A stretch of DNA of 53,905 nucleotides, taken from assembly GCA_009838515.1 (NCBI GenBank), contig VXRL01000085.1, forward strand, positions 1-53,905, read 5' to 3'. Of the stretch, positions 34,918 to 43,549 are shown one piece after another (the first letter of the stretch is position 1; every line of letters begins with the position of its first letter). The position numbers and the translations under genes were made by a program. A model generated the notes under the pieces. The model had not been told where the DNA came from, did not search any database, and saw only the letters and a program-made list of their open reading frames with translations. Source of the stretch: Terriglobia bacterium (GTDB taxonomy: Bacteria > Acidobacteriota > Terriglobia > Bryobacterales > UBA6623).

Positions 34918-36834
34918 ATGAAACATGCTCGCATCGGCATCGCGGCTTCGATCGTCGGGATGGCATTCACGTTTGCCTCGTGCACCGGCCCGACCGCAGA
35001 AGGCCCGCTCCCGCGCTACGACGCCAAGACGTTTTTCGAGACCACCTTGATCACTGGAAATTCCTTCTCACACGACGAGGAACGAGTCCTGATCTCGACC
35101 GATGCCACCGGAGTCTTCAATGCCTACAGCCAGCCGTTTGACGGGGGGCCTCCCCAACAGTTGACCCATTCGGAGAACGACTCGATATTTGCCGTCAGCT
35201 GGTTCCCGAACGATGACCGATTTCTCTACACGGCCGATCAGGGCGGAAACGAACTGAATCACGTTTACGTGCACCAGACCGACGGTTCCGTCCGGGATCT
35301 GACCCCCGGCGATCAGCTAAAGGCGATGTTCGCCGGTTGGAGCGGTGATCGGAATTCCTTCTGGATCCTCACTAACGAGCGTGACCCTCGCTATTTCGAC
35401 CTGTACCGGTACGAAACGGACGGCTATGAGCGAGAGCTGGTCATGAAGAACGAGGAAGGCTGGATGCCGGGCGGCGTCAGCCGCGACGGGCGATGGGTCT
35501 CTCTCGACAAGCCCCGGACGAACGCCGATAGCGACATCTACATTTGGGACGCTCGTGCTCCCGAGGCCCGCCCGGTCCACATAACCGCGCACGAGGGAAA
35601 CGTGCAGCATTCTTCGGTAGCGTTTTCGCCGGACAGCAGCAGGTTCTACTATGCGACCAACGGTCGCGGCGAATTCCGGCAGGTCTGGTCGTATGACCTC
35701 GAAACCCACGAGCACGCGGCCGTGGTAGAGGCTGAGTGGGATGTCATCTTCTTGTCGTTCTCCGAGACGGGCCGCTATCGGGTAACGGGAATCAATCAGG
35801 ATGCGCGGACTCTCGTCACCATCCTCGACACGGAGACTGGGAAGGAGCTGCAGATCCCAGATCTCCCGCCTGGCGACATCGGCAGGGTTCGCTTTTCTCG
35901 AAGCGAATCTAGGATGGCCTTCTACCTGAGCAGCGACGCCTCTCCGCCGAACCTGCATGTCTTGGAACTTGACGACCTCCAGGCGCGGCGATTGACCGAC
36001 AGCCTCAACCCGGCGATCGCTCCCGAGCACCTCGTGGAGTCGGAGGTGGTTCGCTACCAGAGTTACGACGGCCTGGAGATCCCAGCTCTTCTCTACAAGC
36101 CGAAATCCGCTTCCGGCTCCAGCCCAGCGCCCGCTCTGGTCTGGGTCCACGGCGGACCCGGCGGGCAGAGCCGCAAAGGGTACTCCCCCACGCTCCAGCA
36201 CCTGGTGAACCACGGATACGCCGTCCTCGCCGTTAACAATCGAGGCTCTTCGGGCTATGGCAAGACCTTCCACCACATGGACGACCAGAAACATGGCGAT
36301 GTGGACTTGAAGGACTGCGTCTGGGCGCGGAGATTCTTGGAGTCGTTGGATTGGGTGGACTCCTCCGGGGTCGGCATCATCGGAGGCAGTTACGGCGGCT
36401 ATATGGTTGCGGCCGCGCTCGCATTCGAGCCTGACGTCTTTGATGTCGGAATCAATATCTTTGGTGTGACCAACTGGCTGCGGACGCTCAAGAGTATTCC
36501 TCCTTGGTGGGAAGCACAGAAGGAAGCGCTGTACGCCGAGATGGGTGATCCGGCCACGGGCGAAGAGCGGCTACACGCCATATCCCCCCTGTTTCACGCC
36601 AGCAATATCACGAAACCGCTCTTGGTCGTTCAGGGCGCTAACGATCCCCGGGTCTTGCAGGCGGAAAGCGACGAGCTTGTCGAGGCAGTTCGGGAGACCG
36701 GCGTTCCCGTCGAGTACATCCTCTTCCCCGACGAGGGCCACGGTTTCCGCAAGAAGGCCAACCGCATCGCTGCGTCCAACGCCTATGTCGAGTTCCTAAG
36801 CTCGCATTTGGGAGCGGACCCGGCGGTTCATTGA
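34918..36834 (+). CDS. Exported S9 family peptidase (prolyl oligopeptidase-like)
   Basis: 638 residues from ATG 34918, with AGGAG nine bases before it. The signal sequence ends with FASC, a plausible lipobox, so it is probably a lipoprotein. The N-terminal half is a beta-propeller of WD40-like blades (for example YHHPSVAFSPD-like segments and SWFPNDDRFLYTADQ). The C-terminal half is an alpha/beta hydrolase with the catalytic triad Ser491 (GGSYGGY), Asp576 (ANDPRV) and His608 (EGHGF). This architecture matches dipeptidyl-peptidase/acylaminoacyl-peptidase members that cut short peptides, the propeller limiting access to small substrates. It follows the POT transporter gene. Confidence 0.95.
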   Translation: MKHARIGIAASIVGMAFTFASCTGPTAEGPLPRYDAKTFFETTLITGNSFSHDEERVLISTDATGVFNAYSQPFDGGPPQQLTHSENDSIFAVSWFPNDDRFLYTADQGGNELNHVYVHQTDGSVRDLTPGDQLKAMFAGWSGDRNSFWILTNERDPRYFDLYRYETDGYERELVMKNEEGWMPGGVSRDGRWVSLDKPRTNADSDIYIWDARAPEARPVHITAHEGNVQHSSVAFSPDSSRFYYATNGRGEFRQVWSYDLETHEHAAVVEAEWDVIFLSFSETGRYRVTGINQDARTLVTILDTETGKELQIPDLPPGDIGRVRFSRSESRMAFYLSSDASPPNLHVLELDDLQARRLTDSLNPAIAPEHLVESEVVRYQSYDGLEIPALLYKPKSASGSSPAPALVWVHGGPGGQSRKGYSPTLQHLVNHGYAVLAVNNRGSSGYGKTFHHMDDQKHGDVDLKDCVWARRFLESLDWVDSSGVGIIGGSYGGYMVAAALAFEPDVFDVGINIFGVTNWLRTLKSIPPWWEAQKEALYAEMGDPATGEERLHAISPLFHASNITKPLLVVQGANDPRVLQAESDELVEAVRETGVPVEYILFPDEGHGFRKKANRIAASNAYVEFLSSHLGADPAVH

Positions 36835-37066
36835 CCGCCCGCTCGGGTTCGCTCCGAGTCGGTCATAGAGCCTGTCGGCCCTGACGGGAAGTTTCGCGGT
36901 TGGTTCGCGCGCGCCTTGTGCCAAGGCAGCGATCCGGACATTGATCTCGTCTGGCTTGGAGAGCACCGCCTCGTCTGCTCCAAGTGACTTCTTCGACCTC
37001 CGCCGAGGAAGCTAGGGAATGCTTGTCCGCAATTCTCGATGCGATGTTGCGTAAGGTATTGGAGTA

Positions 37067-39115
37067 ATGAGCAGACCGCCCACCCTTCTCACGGCGATTC
37101 TCGGACTGGCTGCGCTTTCCTGCGCGGATCCCGCCGCCGAGCCGCCCAACATCGTCCTCATGATGGCTGATGACATGGGGATGGGCGATACCAGTGCGTA
37201 TCAGGACTTCACAGGCAACGCTGACCAGGTTCAGCTTCATACCCCGCACATGGAGCGCCTGGCGAACCTAGGGGTCCGCTTCACCGACGCCCACACGCCA
37301 TCGTCTCGGTGTTCGCCGACCCGCTACAGCCTGCTGACGGGCCGCTACGCATGGCGGAATCGGTTGAAGCACTGGGTGCTGTACGGAGCTCAAGGCGATC
37401 CAATGATCGAGCCGGACCGGCCCACGATCGCTTCGATGCTGCGCGACCACGGGTACGCGACGGCCATGTACGGCAAGTGGCACGTTGGCCTCCGATACAG
37501 GCGTGGGGACGGTTCTCCCGCTGCCGGCTGGGAGGACGCAGACCTGACCGAGCCGCTGCACACCTCACCGCTCGACCATGGCTTCGATCACGCGAGCTTC
37601 ACCTCGCGCTCGCACGGCACTTCGGGGCCGAACGCGCCCGAGGAGTCGAGCGGCAGGGGTCCCGGCCACGTCCATGGCCGAACGGTAGTCGCCGCCACCG
37701 GAGACGGCAAGCGACTCGCCATCACCGGGAGCGACGCATACGTGTTGCACCGCCTAGGCAGCCGTCATTCGGACAACGCGATGCGATTCTTGTCCAGCCA
37801 TGTCAGCGAAGCTACGACTAGGTCGAGGCCATTCTTCCTGTACTACCCGGCCAATGCCAACCACGGCCCCTACACGCCGGACGAGACCATCGGCGGCGTG
37901 GCGGTGGCCGGTGCCGCCCGCACGAAGTCCGGCCAGCCAATGGACGCGAGACACGATTACATATTCGAAAACGACGTCGCCCTCGGTCGGATGCTCGATT
38001 GGCTGGAGACGACCGCCGATCCGCGACAGCCGGACTCCCTGCTAATCGAGACAACTCTCGTGATCTTCACGTCGGACAACGGCGCCGAGAAGGACAGCGA
38101 TATCGCGACCGGCCCATTCCGCTCTAACAAGGGATCCGCTTACGAAGGCGGGCATCGCGTGCCGTTCATCGTCTCGTGGCCCCAAGGCGGCGTTGGCGAC
38201 GGCGATGCGTCCGATCCCGGCGAGAGCAGTCCGGCACCAATCAGCTTGACGGACATGTACGCCACGTTCGCTGAGATCGTCGGCGCGGAACTTCCTGACA
38301 TGAAGGCCGGGGAGAAGGGCGGCGAGGACAGCTTCAGCGTGTTGGGCGCCTTCCGGGGAAACACTCCGGTGGATCGCCCTGCGCTTATCTTCAACGACCA
38401 CAAGGAGGCGGAATCGGATCCTGCCGCTGCAGCCATTCGCATCGACTCTCCGCGCGTCGACGGAACCGTCGTTCCGGGCCAATGGAAGCTCTTCTTCGAT
38501 GCGTCGCTGTTGCGGGCTGGCGAGGCCAACGCATATGAGTTGTTCAATCTGGCCGAGGATCCGCGGGAACAGTCCAACCTCATCGCGACCCCCGGGCTAA
38601 ATCCATTGGTGGAGCATATGACCGAATTGGCCGTGCTCCACCGCAATGCGGGCGGACACCGTCTGGCAGAGATCGCTTCGCACCGAAGCGAAACGATTGA
38701 TTGGACCCAGGGTGAGCCCCCTCGCATTGATGGGCTGGAGCTGTCCGTTTCCGCCGTAGGCGGTGACCTCGCATTCAGCGGCAACGGCTTGGGGATATCC
38801 GGCGGAGGATCAGAGGCAGTGGACGGAGGCGAGGCAATCCTAGTCAGCTTCAATCAGGATGTTCTCGTCGAATCGGCGGCAATCGCAGCGGGCGATGGAG
38901 CAGTCGGTGGCTACTACCAAGTTGGTTCGCGAGCACCACTTGCGATCTACTGCGTCGACGGCGATATTGACTCCCTGGATCAGAGCGGAATCCTCAGCGA
39001 CATCGGATTGCTCAAGATGGGTGAGGAACTCCGCTTCGACAGCGGCCCACACTACGGCAATGAGTCCTCCGGCGATTGGCGGCTCCAGAAGCTGACCGTG
39101 CGCCTACTCCAATAA
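37067..39115 (+). CDS. Exported arylsulfatase with C-terminal extra domain
   Basis: 682 residues, longer than typical (450-550). The signal peptide ends with ALSC (Cys19), so it is probably a lipoprotein. Active-site signature RCSPTRYSLLTGR: Cys82 is the future formylglycine and Arg86 completes CxPxR; Asp35/Asp36 and the later TSDNGAEKD supply the calcium ligands. The catalytic part ends near residue 530; the last 140 residues are rich in beta and Gly and differ from known sulfatase tails, possibly a carbohydrate-binding region. It starts 232 bases after the S9 peptidase gene. It is the second sulfatase of the window and is of another subtype than the one at 18.6-20.0 kb. Confidence 0.94.
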   Translation: MSRPPTLLTAILGLAALSCADPAAEPPNIVLMMADDMGMGDTSAYQDFTGNADQVQLHTPHMERLANLGVRFTDAHTPSSRCSPTRYSLLTGRYAWRNRLKHWVLYGAQGDPMIEPDRPTIASMLRDHGYATAMYGKWHVGLRYRRGDGSPAAGWEDADLTEPLHTSPLDHGFDHASFTSRSHGTSGPNAPEESSGRGPGHVHGRTVVAATGDGKRLAITGSDAYVLHRLGSRHSDNAMRFLSSHVSEATTRSRPFFLYYPANANHGPYTPDETIGGVAVAGAARTKSGQPMDARHDYIFENDVALGRMLDWLETTADPRQPDSLLIETTLVIFTSDNGAEKDSDIATGPFRSNKGSAYEGGHRVPFIVSWPQGGVGDGDASDPGESSPAPISLTDMYATFAEIVGAELPDMKAGEKGGEDSFSVLGAFRGNTPVDRPALIFNDHKEAESDPAAAAIRIDSPRVDGTVVPGQWKLFFDASLLRAGEANAYELFNLAEDPREQSNLIATPGLNPLVEHMTELAVLHRNAGGHRLAEIASHRSETIDWTQGEPPRIDGLELSVSAVGGDLAFSGNGLGISGGGSEAVDGGEAILVSFNQDVLVESAAIAAGDGAVGGYYQVGSRAPLAIYCVDGDIDSLDQSGILSDIGLLKMGEELRFDSGPHYGNESSGDWRLQKLTVRLLQ

Positions 39116-39514
39116 CGGTGCGACGCGGATCGACCTCCCGTTCCGGGTCATGTTAAAGAGTGGGACAAACACAAACGAGCAGATCAAACCAGATTCAGGG
39201 ATCGCCACACCCCGGCAGTGGCCTCGCGAGGAGCCGCTAGAACGTCCTTAAGGGCCAAAAGGAGAATCGCCCAGCCCTGCAACGTATCCAAGAATCTACG
39301 GACCCAAATACTAGGGCTGTCTGGGGGAAGAAATCCTTGACTTGCATCGGTAGCCCCCTTGTATGAAGGGCGATCCGCCGCCCGACATTCTTCCGGCTAG
39401 GCCGAGCCGTGACCCCTCCGGCTGAACGAAACCCAAGGCCGCAATGGGTCGCTCAGTATGGTATGATTCGAAGCACTGAGGTGGCGGTATGTCAGTCCGC
39501 GCCTCTCCCTGCGC
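39116..39514. other. Non-coding gap before tRNA-Asp
   Basis: No gene is supported in these 399 bases. TATGAT at 39462-39467 could be the -10 box of the tRNA-Asp promoter (tRNA starts 48 bases further on), but no good -35 element is seen. A five-pair hairpin CCCTT/AAGGG lies near 39355-39369. A reverse-strand reading through this region and the tRNA is the well-known antisense-tRNA artefact and is not a gene. Confidence 0.5.
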
Positions 39515-39591
<77 letters not shown>

Positions 39592-39657
39592 TTTCTCTTC
39601 GACATTCCAACTGGAAGCTGGGCATGCCTCGCACTGGCGCGCCAATCGGATCCTCCC

Positions 39658-40464
39658 ATGAAGCAAAACAAGATCAAGGCAACCCTGCAGGCGGGAGGCT
39701 CTGTCCTAGGCACTTGCGTCTCGGACTGCTTCAACCCTGAGATCGTGGTTGCCATCCAGGCGGCGGGCCTCGATTTCTTCTTCATCGACAGTGAGCATGC
39801 TCGCACGAGCTTCGACGACGTGCAGGCCTTTGTGCGGGTTGCCAAGTCGGCGGACGTCGTGCCGCTCGTGCGCGTGCCGCAGTCCGAGTACTTCTTCCTA
39901 GCCCGCATGTTGGATGTCGGAGCGATGGGGATTATCAACCCGCGCACCGAGTCCGTGGAGGAGGTCCGCAAGATCGTCGGTGCGATGAAGTTCCCTCCTC
40001 ACGGACGCCGCGGCTACGGTCTGCGCAGCATCGTGACCGACCTAGACTTCAAGGGCGCCGCGGCCGAAATGGAGTCTGCCAACCGCGAGTCTATGGTCAT
40101 CATTCAGATGGAGACGCAGTCGTGCGTCGACAACATCGAGGAGATGGTGGCGGTAGACGGGGTGGACGCCACAATGGTCGGGCCATTCGACCTCTCCGTG
40201 TCTCTGGGGATTCCGGGAGAGTTCGAGCATCCCAAGTTCTGGGCGGCCTTTGACCGGATGGTCAAGGCCTGCAATGAAGTCGGAGTCGCTCCGGGCGTGC
40301 ACTTCGGCAACACCAAGATGCTGCAACGGGCCCGGAATCACGGGGCGCGCTTCCTAGTTTGCGGTACGGACATGTCCGTTCTGCTCAATGGTTTCCGATC
40401 GATTCGAACCGAGATGGAAGCCGCTGTGCCGCAGGCTGCCGGCAAGGCTGGCGGGTACATGTAG
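39658..40464 (+). CDS. HpcH/HpaI-family aldolase
   Basis: 268 residues, typical size. The metal-binding segment FFIDSEHARTSFDDV near 41-55 and the VDGVDATMVGPFDLSVSLGIPG region near 160-180 match 2-keto-3-deoxy-acid aldolases of the HpcH/HpaI family. These class II enzymes cleave or make 2-keto-3-deoxy acids from aldehydes and pyruvate, in catabolism of aromatics or sugar acids. The Gfo/Idh/MocA gene begins 49 bases after its stop, so the two probably handle one sugar-derived metabolite. Confidence 0.94.
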   Translation: MKQNKIKATLQAGGSVLGTCVSDCFNPEIVVAIQAAGLDFFFIDSEHARTSFDDVQAFVRVAKSADVVPLVRVPQSEYFFLARMLDVGAMGIINPRTESVEEVRKIVGAMKFPPHGRRGYGLRSIVTDLDFKGAAAEMESANRESMVIIQMETQSCVDNIEEMVAVDGVDATMVGPFDLSVSLGIPGEFEHPKFWAAFDRMVKACNEVGVAPGVHFGNTKMLQRARNHGARFLVCGTDMSVLLNGFRSIRTEMEAAVPQAAGKAGGYM

Positions 40465-40513
40465 TGTCCGCACACCCGCCGCTCTTGATTCCTCGCGTTC
40501 CCGAGGTGCAGAA

Positions 40514-41515
40514 GTGAAGCCGGTTCGCTGGGGAGTCCTTAGCACGGCTAGGATCGGCCTCCAAAAGGTGATCCCGGCCATGCAACGGGCCCACCACTGC
40601 GACATCGTCGCGATCGCGTCGAGAGACTTGAGCAAGGCGCGCGAAGCGGCGGAGAGCCTGGGGATTCCCAAGGCCTACGGTTCCTACGAGGAACTGCTGG
40701 CCGACCCCGAGATTGAGGCGGTCTACAACCCTCTGCCCAACCATTTGCACGTGCCGCTATCAGTACAAGCGGCGCGGGCCGGCAAGCATGTGCTGTGCGA
40801 GAAGCCCGTTGCCTTGACCGCGAGCGAGGCCGCCGAGCTGATCGAGGCTCGAGATGCCGCCGGAGTGTTGGTCCAAGAAGCCTTCATGGTGCGTTACCAC
40901 CCGCAGTGGTTGCGGACCCGCGACTTGGTCCGCTCCGGCAAGGTCGGGGACCTGCGCGCTGTCCAGGGCTTCTTCAGCTACAACAACCGGGACCCGCAGA
41001 ACATCCGTAACATCGCCGACATCGGTGGCGGCGGCCTGTATGACATCGGCTGTTATCCGATCACCGGCGCGCGCTTTCTCTTCGAAGCCGAGCCCAGCCG
41101 TGTCGTGAGCCTGATCGAGCGGGATCCCAAGTGGGGCATCGACAGGCTGACCTCGGCAATCTTGGAGTTCGCTAACGGACACGCCACGTTCACGTGTTCC
41201 ACCCAGATCACGCCGTATCAGCGGATGCAGATCTTGGGCACTGAAGGGCGGATCGAGATCGAGATTCCGTTCAATGCGCCAGTAGACGTCCCCTGCAGGA
41301 TCTTTCTCGACGACGGCAGCGTCCTCGGAAACAGAGGCGTCACGGTCGAGGAATTGCCCGTGACCGACCAATACACAGCCCAGGGAGAGGTGATCTCGCG
41401 AGCGATTCGCAACGCGGAGCCGTTGGAGTTCCCACTCGAGAACGCTGTTTGGAGCATGCGCATCATTGACGCAGTGTTCCGCTCGGCCGAGTCCGGCGGC
41501 TGGGAATCCGTGTAG
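40514..41515 (+). CDS. Gfo/Idh/MocA-family oxidoreductase
   Basis: 333 residues from GTG 40514 (VKPVRWGVLSTARIG), with GAGG seven bases before it; a longer reading from 40388 would run into the aldolase gene. The N-terminal Rossmann half has the EKPVAL motif near residue 95 and a dinucleotide-binding start. The C-terminal half has GGGGLYDIGCYPI, the typical substrate-side segment of this family. Members are NAD(P)-dependent dehydrogenases acting on sugars and sugar derivatives. The stop lies 18 bases from a 3'-end copy of the HIT-family gene on the opposite strand. A degenerate copy of the LYDIG region appears again at 43.37 kb. Confidence 0.93.
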   Translation: MKPVRWGVLSTARIGLQKVIPAMQRAHHCDIVAIASRDLSKAREAAESLGIPKAYGSYEELLADPEIEAVYNPLPNHLHVPLSVQAARAGKHVLCEKPVALTASEAAELIEARDAAGVLVQEAFMVRYHPQWLRTRDLVRSGKVGDLRAVQGFFSYNNRDPQNIRNIADIGGGGLYDIGCYPITGARFLFEAEPSRVVSLIERDPKWGIDRLTSAILEFANGHATFTCSTQITPYQRMQILGTEGRIEIEIPFNAPVDVPCRIFLDDGSVLGNRGVTVEELPVTDQYTAQGEVISRAIRNAEPLEFPLENAVWSMRIIDAVFRSAESGGWESV

Positions 41516-41532
41516 GGCGACGACGCCCCTGT

Positions 41533-41641
41533 CTCAGCGGATCAAGGCGATCTCGGCCAGGTCGCGGTCGAGATGGACACAGAACCTGCCCTGTTTCGGG
41601 TGTAGCCAAATCCCCTGCTCCGGGCCGACATTGGGAATCCC
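41533..41641 (-). pseudogene. 3'-end fragment copy of the HIT-family gene (left repeat)
   Basis: About 109 bases match 43441-43549 without gaps. The first 97 bases differ at three positions only; the last dozen are more diverged. The reading frame and TGA stop of the HIT-family gene are kept: the reverse strand encodes GPEQGIWLHPKQGRFCVHL and the end DLAEIALIR, differing from the full copy by Gly to Arg and Val to Ala. An in-frame TGA just upstream (near 41650) closes it, so it is a remnant of about 37 codons and not a gene. Beyond it the sequence to 41760 is unlike the HIT gene. Confidence 0.88.
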
Positions 41642-41759
41642 GTCGGCTCAACCTCGATGTAGTCGGCGAGGAGATGGTGTCGTTGGTGCCGGTGCTGATC
41701 GACCGAGTGTCCGTAGAGCTTTGTTTCGCCTTGCCTCATCGGCAGAATTCAGATAGATT

Positions 41760-41785
41760 GTTGCCAGTTATTGTCAAGTGGTAAC
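41760..41785 (+). promoter_or_regulatory. Candidate AbiEi operator (imperfect inverted repeat)
   Basis: GTTGCCA at 41760-41766 and TGGTAAC at 41779-41785 form an inverted repeat with six of seven pairs and 12 bases between, in the AT-rich region ahead of the AbiE operon. AbiEi antitoxins of the characterised systems repress their own operon by binding such repeats. The position, 18 bases from the ATG, fits. No well-matched -35/-10 pair could be fixed. Confidence 0.4.
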
Positions 41786-41803
41786 ATTTTATTTGAATCA
41801 ATC

Positions 41804-42397
41804 ATGCACGAATACACCGCAGCTATCTTTCGTAAACACGGTGGCCAGCTTCGTATGAGCGAGGCCCTCGAGCACGGGATCACTCCCTACAAGCTCTATG
41901 CACTGCGGGATCGAGGTGTCGTCGAGCTGGTCAGCCGAGGCATCTACCGGCTAGTGGAACTGCCGCCGCTCAGCGATCCGGACCTAGTCACGGTGAGCCT
42001 ACGCTATCCCAACGCCGTCATCTGTCTCGTCTCGGCGCTGGCATTTCACAAAATCACAACCCAGATCCCGCATGAAGTGTCCGTAGCGGTGCCCCGGGAC
42101 TCGCGCCCACCCTCGCTCGACCGCCCTCCTGTGCGGGCGCACCGGTTCTCCAAGTCGAGTTACGAAGCCGGCATCGAAACCCATCGAATCGATGGCGCGG
42201 CCGTAAAGGTCTATGACCGCGAGAAGACCCTGGCCGATTGCTTCAAATTCCGCAACCAGATCGGCATGGACATCGTACTTGAGGCACTGCGGCTCCAGCG
42301 AGAACGCGACGGACTCAAGCTCGGGGTGATACTCAGCTACGCCCGGGCGTGCCGCGTGGACAAGGTGATGCGCCCCTATCTGGAGGCCAGCCTGTGA
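41804..42397 (+). CDS. abiEi: AbiEi-family antitoxin/transcriptional regulator
   Basis: 197 residues from ATG 41804; a longer reading from TTG 41771 would use the operator region. The N-terminal part (FRKHGGQLRMSEALEHGI, then YKLYALRDRGVVELVSRGIYRL) is the winged-helix of AbiEi proteins, followed by the domain with AVPRDSRPP and KVYDREKTLADCFK, the signature of the family. In characterised AbiE systems this protein represses the operon and neutralises the toxin. The stop overlaps the toxin GTG (GTGA), so the two genes are translationally coupled. Confidence 0.92.
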   Translation: MHEYTAAIFRKHGGQLRMSEALEHGITPYKLYALRDRGVVELVSRGIYRLVELPPLSDPDLVTVSLRYPNAVICLVSALAFHKITTQIPHEVSVAVPRDSRPPSLDRPPVRAHRFSKSSYEAGIETHRIDGAAVKVYDREKTLADCFKFRNQIGMDIVLEALRLQRERDGLKLGVILSYARACRVDKVMRPYLEASL

Positions 42398-43296
42398 AGT
42401 CCACCCGCAATCTGCCCGCATCCGTCCGGCAGCGCCTCCTTAACCGGGCCAGGAGCAGCCGTCGGCCCTGCAGCGAGTTTCTGCAGTATTTCGCCATGGA
42501 GCGGTTCCTATATCGACTGTCCCGGTCCAAACACTCCGACCGCTTCATCCTTAAGGGCGCGTTGATGCTACAAGTGTGGCGTTCGTCGGAGGTCCGCCCA
42601 ACCATGGACATCGACCTGTTAGGCAAGACGGACAACGAAGAAACGGGCATCGTCGCGCAGATCCGGGACATTCTCTGCGTAGACGTGCAGCCCGACGGTC
42701 TGACCTTCGATCCGGCTTCAATCCGGAACGATCGCATTAGCGGAGATGCAGAGTGCGAGGGGATCAGGATTCGGTTCCAAGGGGCGCTCGGCACGGCACG
42801 AGTACACATGCAGACCGATATCGGCTTCGGCGACGCCGTGTTTCCTGAACCGGAAGCAGCGGATCTTCCCGCGATGCTGGATTTTCCGGCTCCGCGGATG
42901 CTCTGCTACAGCCGCGAGAGCACCGTCGCTGAGAAACTGGAAGCGATGGTCAAGCTAGGCATTCTAAACAGCCGTATGAAGGACTTCTACGACATCTGGC
43001 TGCTGTCCCGCCAGTTCGACTTCGGCGGCCCCGATCTGTCGCACGCCGTCCGACTCACGTTCGAACGCCGAGGCACGGCGCTGCCGGCCGTGATCGAGGC
43101 CTTCACCGAGTCATTCGCCGACGACAAGCAGGTTCAGTGGTCGGCATTTCGGAACCGGCTTCAGCAGGAGCATGTACCTGTCTCGTTCGCAGTAGTCATA
43201 GCCGCAATAGATGAGTTCCCGTCGCCCGTCGTCGCAGGGCTCGTCTCTGGCGACCCTAGGCCTACGCAGTGGACAGCATCCGGCCCCTGGACCTAA
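42394..43296 (+). CDS. abiEii: AbiEii-family nucleotidyltransferase toxin
   Basis: 300 residues from GTG 42394, overlapping the antitoxin stop; a reading from ATG 42349 would start inside the antitoxin gene. The nucleotidyltransferase fold is seen: KGALML followed by RPTMDIDLLG with the DxD metal pair, and the later STVAEKLEAMVKLG and RMKDFYDIWLLSR segments that carry the family's remaining motifs. AbiEii proteins are GTP-binding or tRNA-modifying nucleotidyltransferases that arrest growth, and such pairs act in phage defence or plasmid maintenance. All visible motifs are intact. The gene is followed by a short degenerate stretch and the right repeat. Confidence 0.92.
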   Translation: MKSTRNLPASVRQRLLNRARSSRRPCSEFLQYFAMERFLYRLSRSKHSDRFILKGALMLQVWRSSEVRPTMDIDLLGKTDNEETGIVAQIRDILCVDVQPDGLTFDPASIRNDRISGDAECEGIRIRFQGALGTARVHMQTDIGFGDAVFPEPEAADLPAMLDFPAPRMLCYSRESTVAEKLEAMVKLGILNSRMKDFYDIWLLSRQFDFGGPDLSHAVRLTFERRGTALPAVIEAFTESFADDKQVQWSAFRNRLQQEHVPVSFAVVIAAIDEFPSPVVAGLVSGDPRPTQWTASGPWT

Positions 43297-43359
43297 GCCG
43301 ACTCTCTCCTTCTTGGGTCCCCTCTCCAAGCCCCGGAGAAGTCGTCGCAAATAGTCGCC

Positions 43360-43408
43360 GCACACTGGCCGGCATTGGTGAGGGCAGGCTGTACGACATC
43401 GGCTTTGG
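43360..43408 (+). pseudogene. Possible degenerate Gfo/Idh/MocA fragment
   Basis: Between AbiEii and the right repeat the plus strand encodes LAGIGEGRLYDIGFG, like IADIGGGGLYDIGCY of the Gfo/Idh gene at 41.0 kb. Bases 43373-43404 match 41020-41051 at 26 of 32 positions in the same frame. The resemblance is short and might be chance, but no functional gene fits here and a decayed copy of the neighbour is plausible. Confidence 0.4.
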
Positions 43409-43440
43409 TTCCATCTACCGGAGTCGTCTTGCGACGCTAA

Positions 43441-43549
43441 CTCATCGGATCAAGACGATCTCGGCCAGGTCGCGGTCGAGATGGACACAGAACCCGCCCT
43501 GTTTCGGGTGTAGCCAAATCCCCTGCTCCGGGCCGACGTCGGGGATGTC
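43441..43549 (-). repeat. Right copy of the AbiE-flanking direct repeat (3' end of HIT-family gene)
   Basis: This is the intact gene end matching 41533-41641. Together the two copies flank the AbiE operon with a repeat period of 1908 bases. Both copies keep the stop codon and reading frame of the HIT-family gene. Confidence 0.88.

Noticed and set aside
35317..36294. 325-residue minus-strand frame opposite the S9 peptidase
   Set aside because: Shadow of a gene with an intact catalytic triad.
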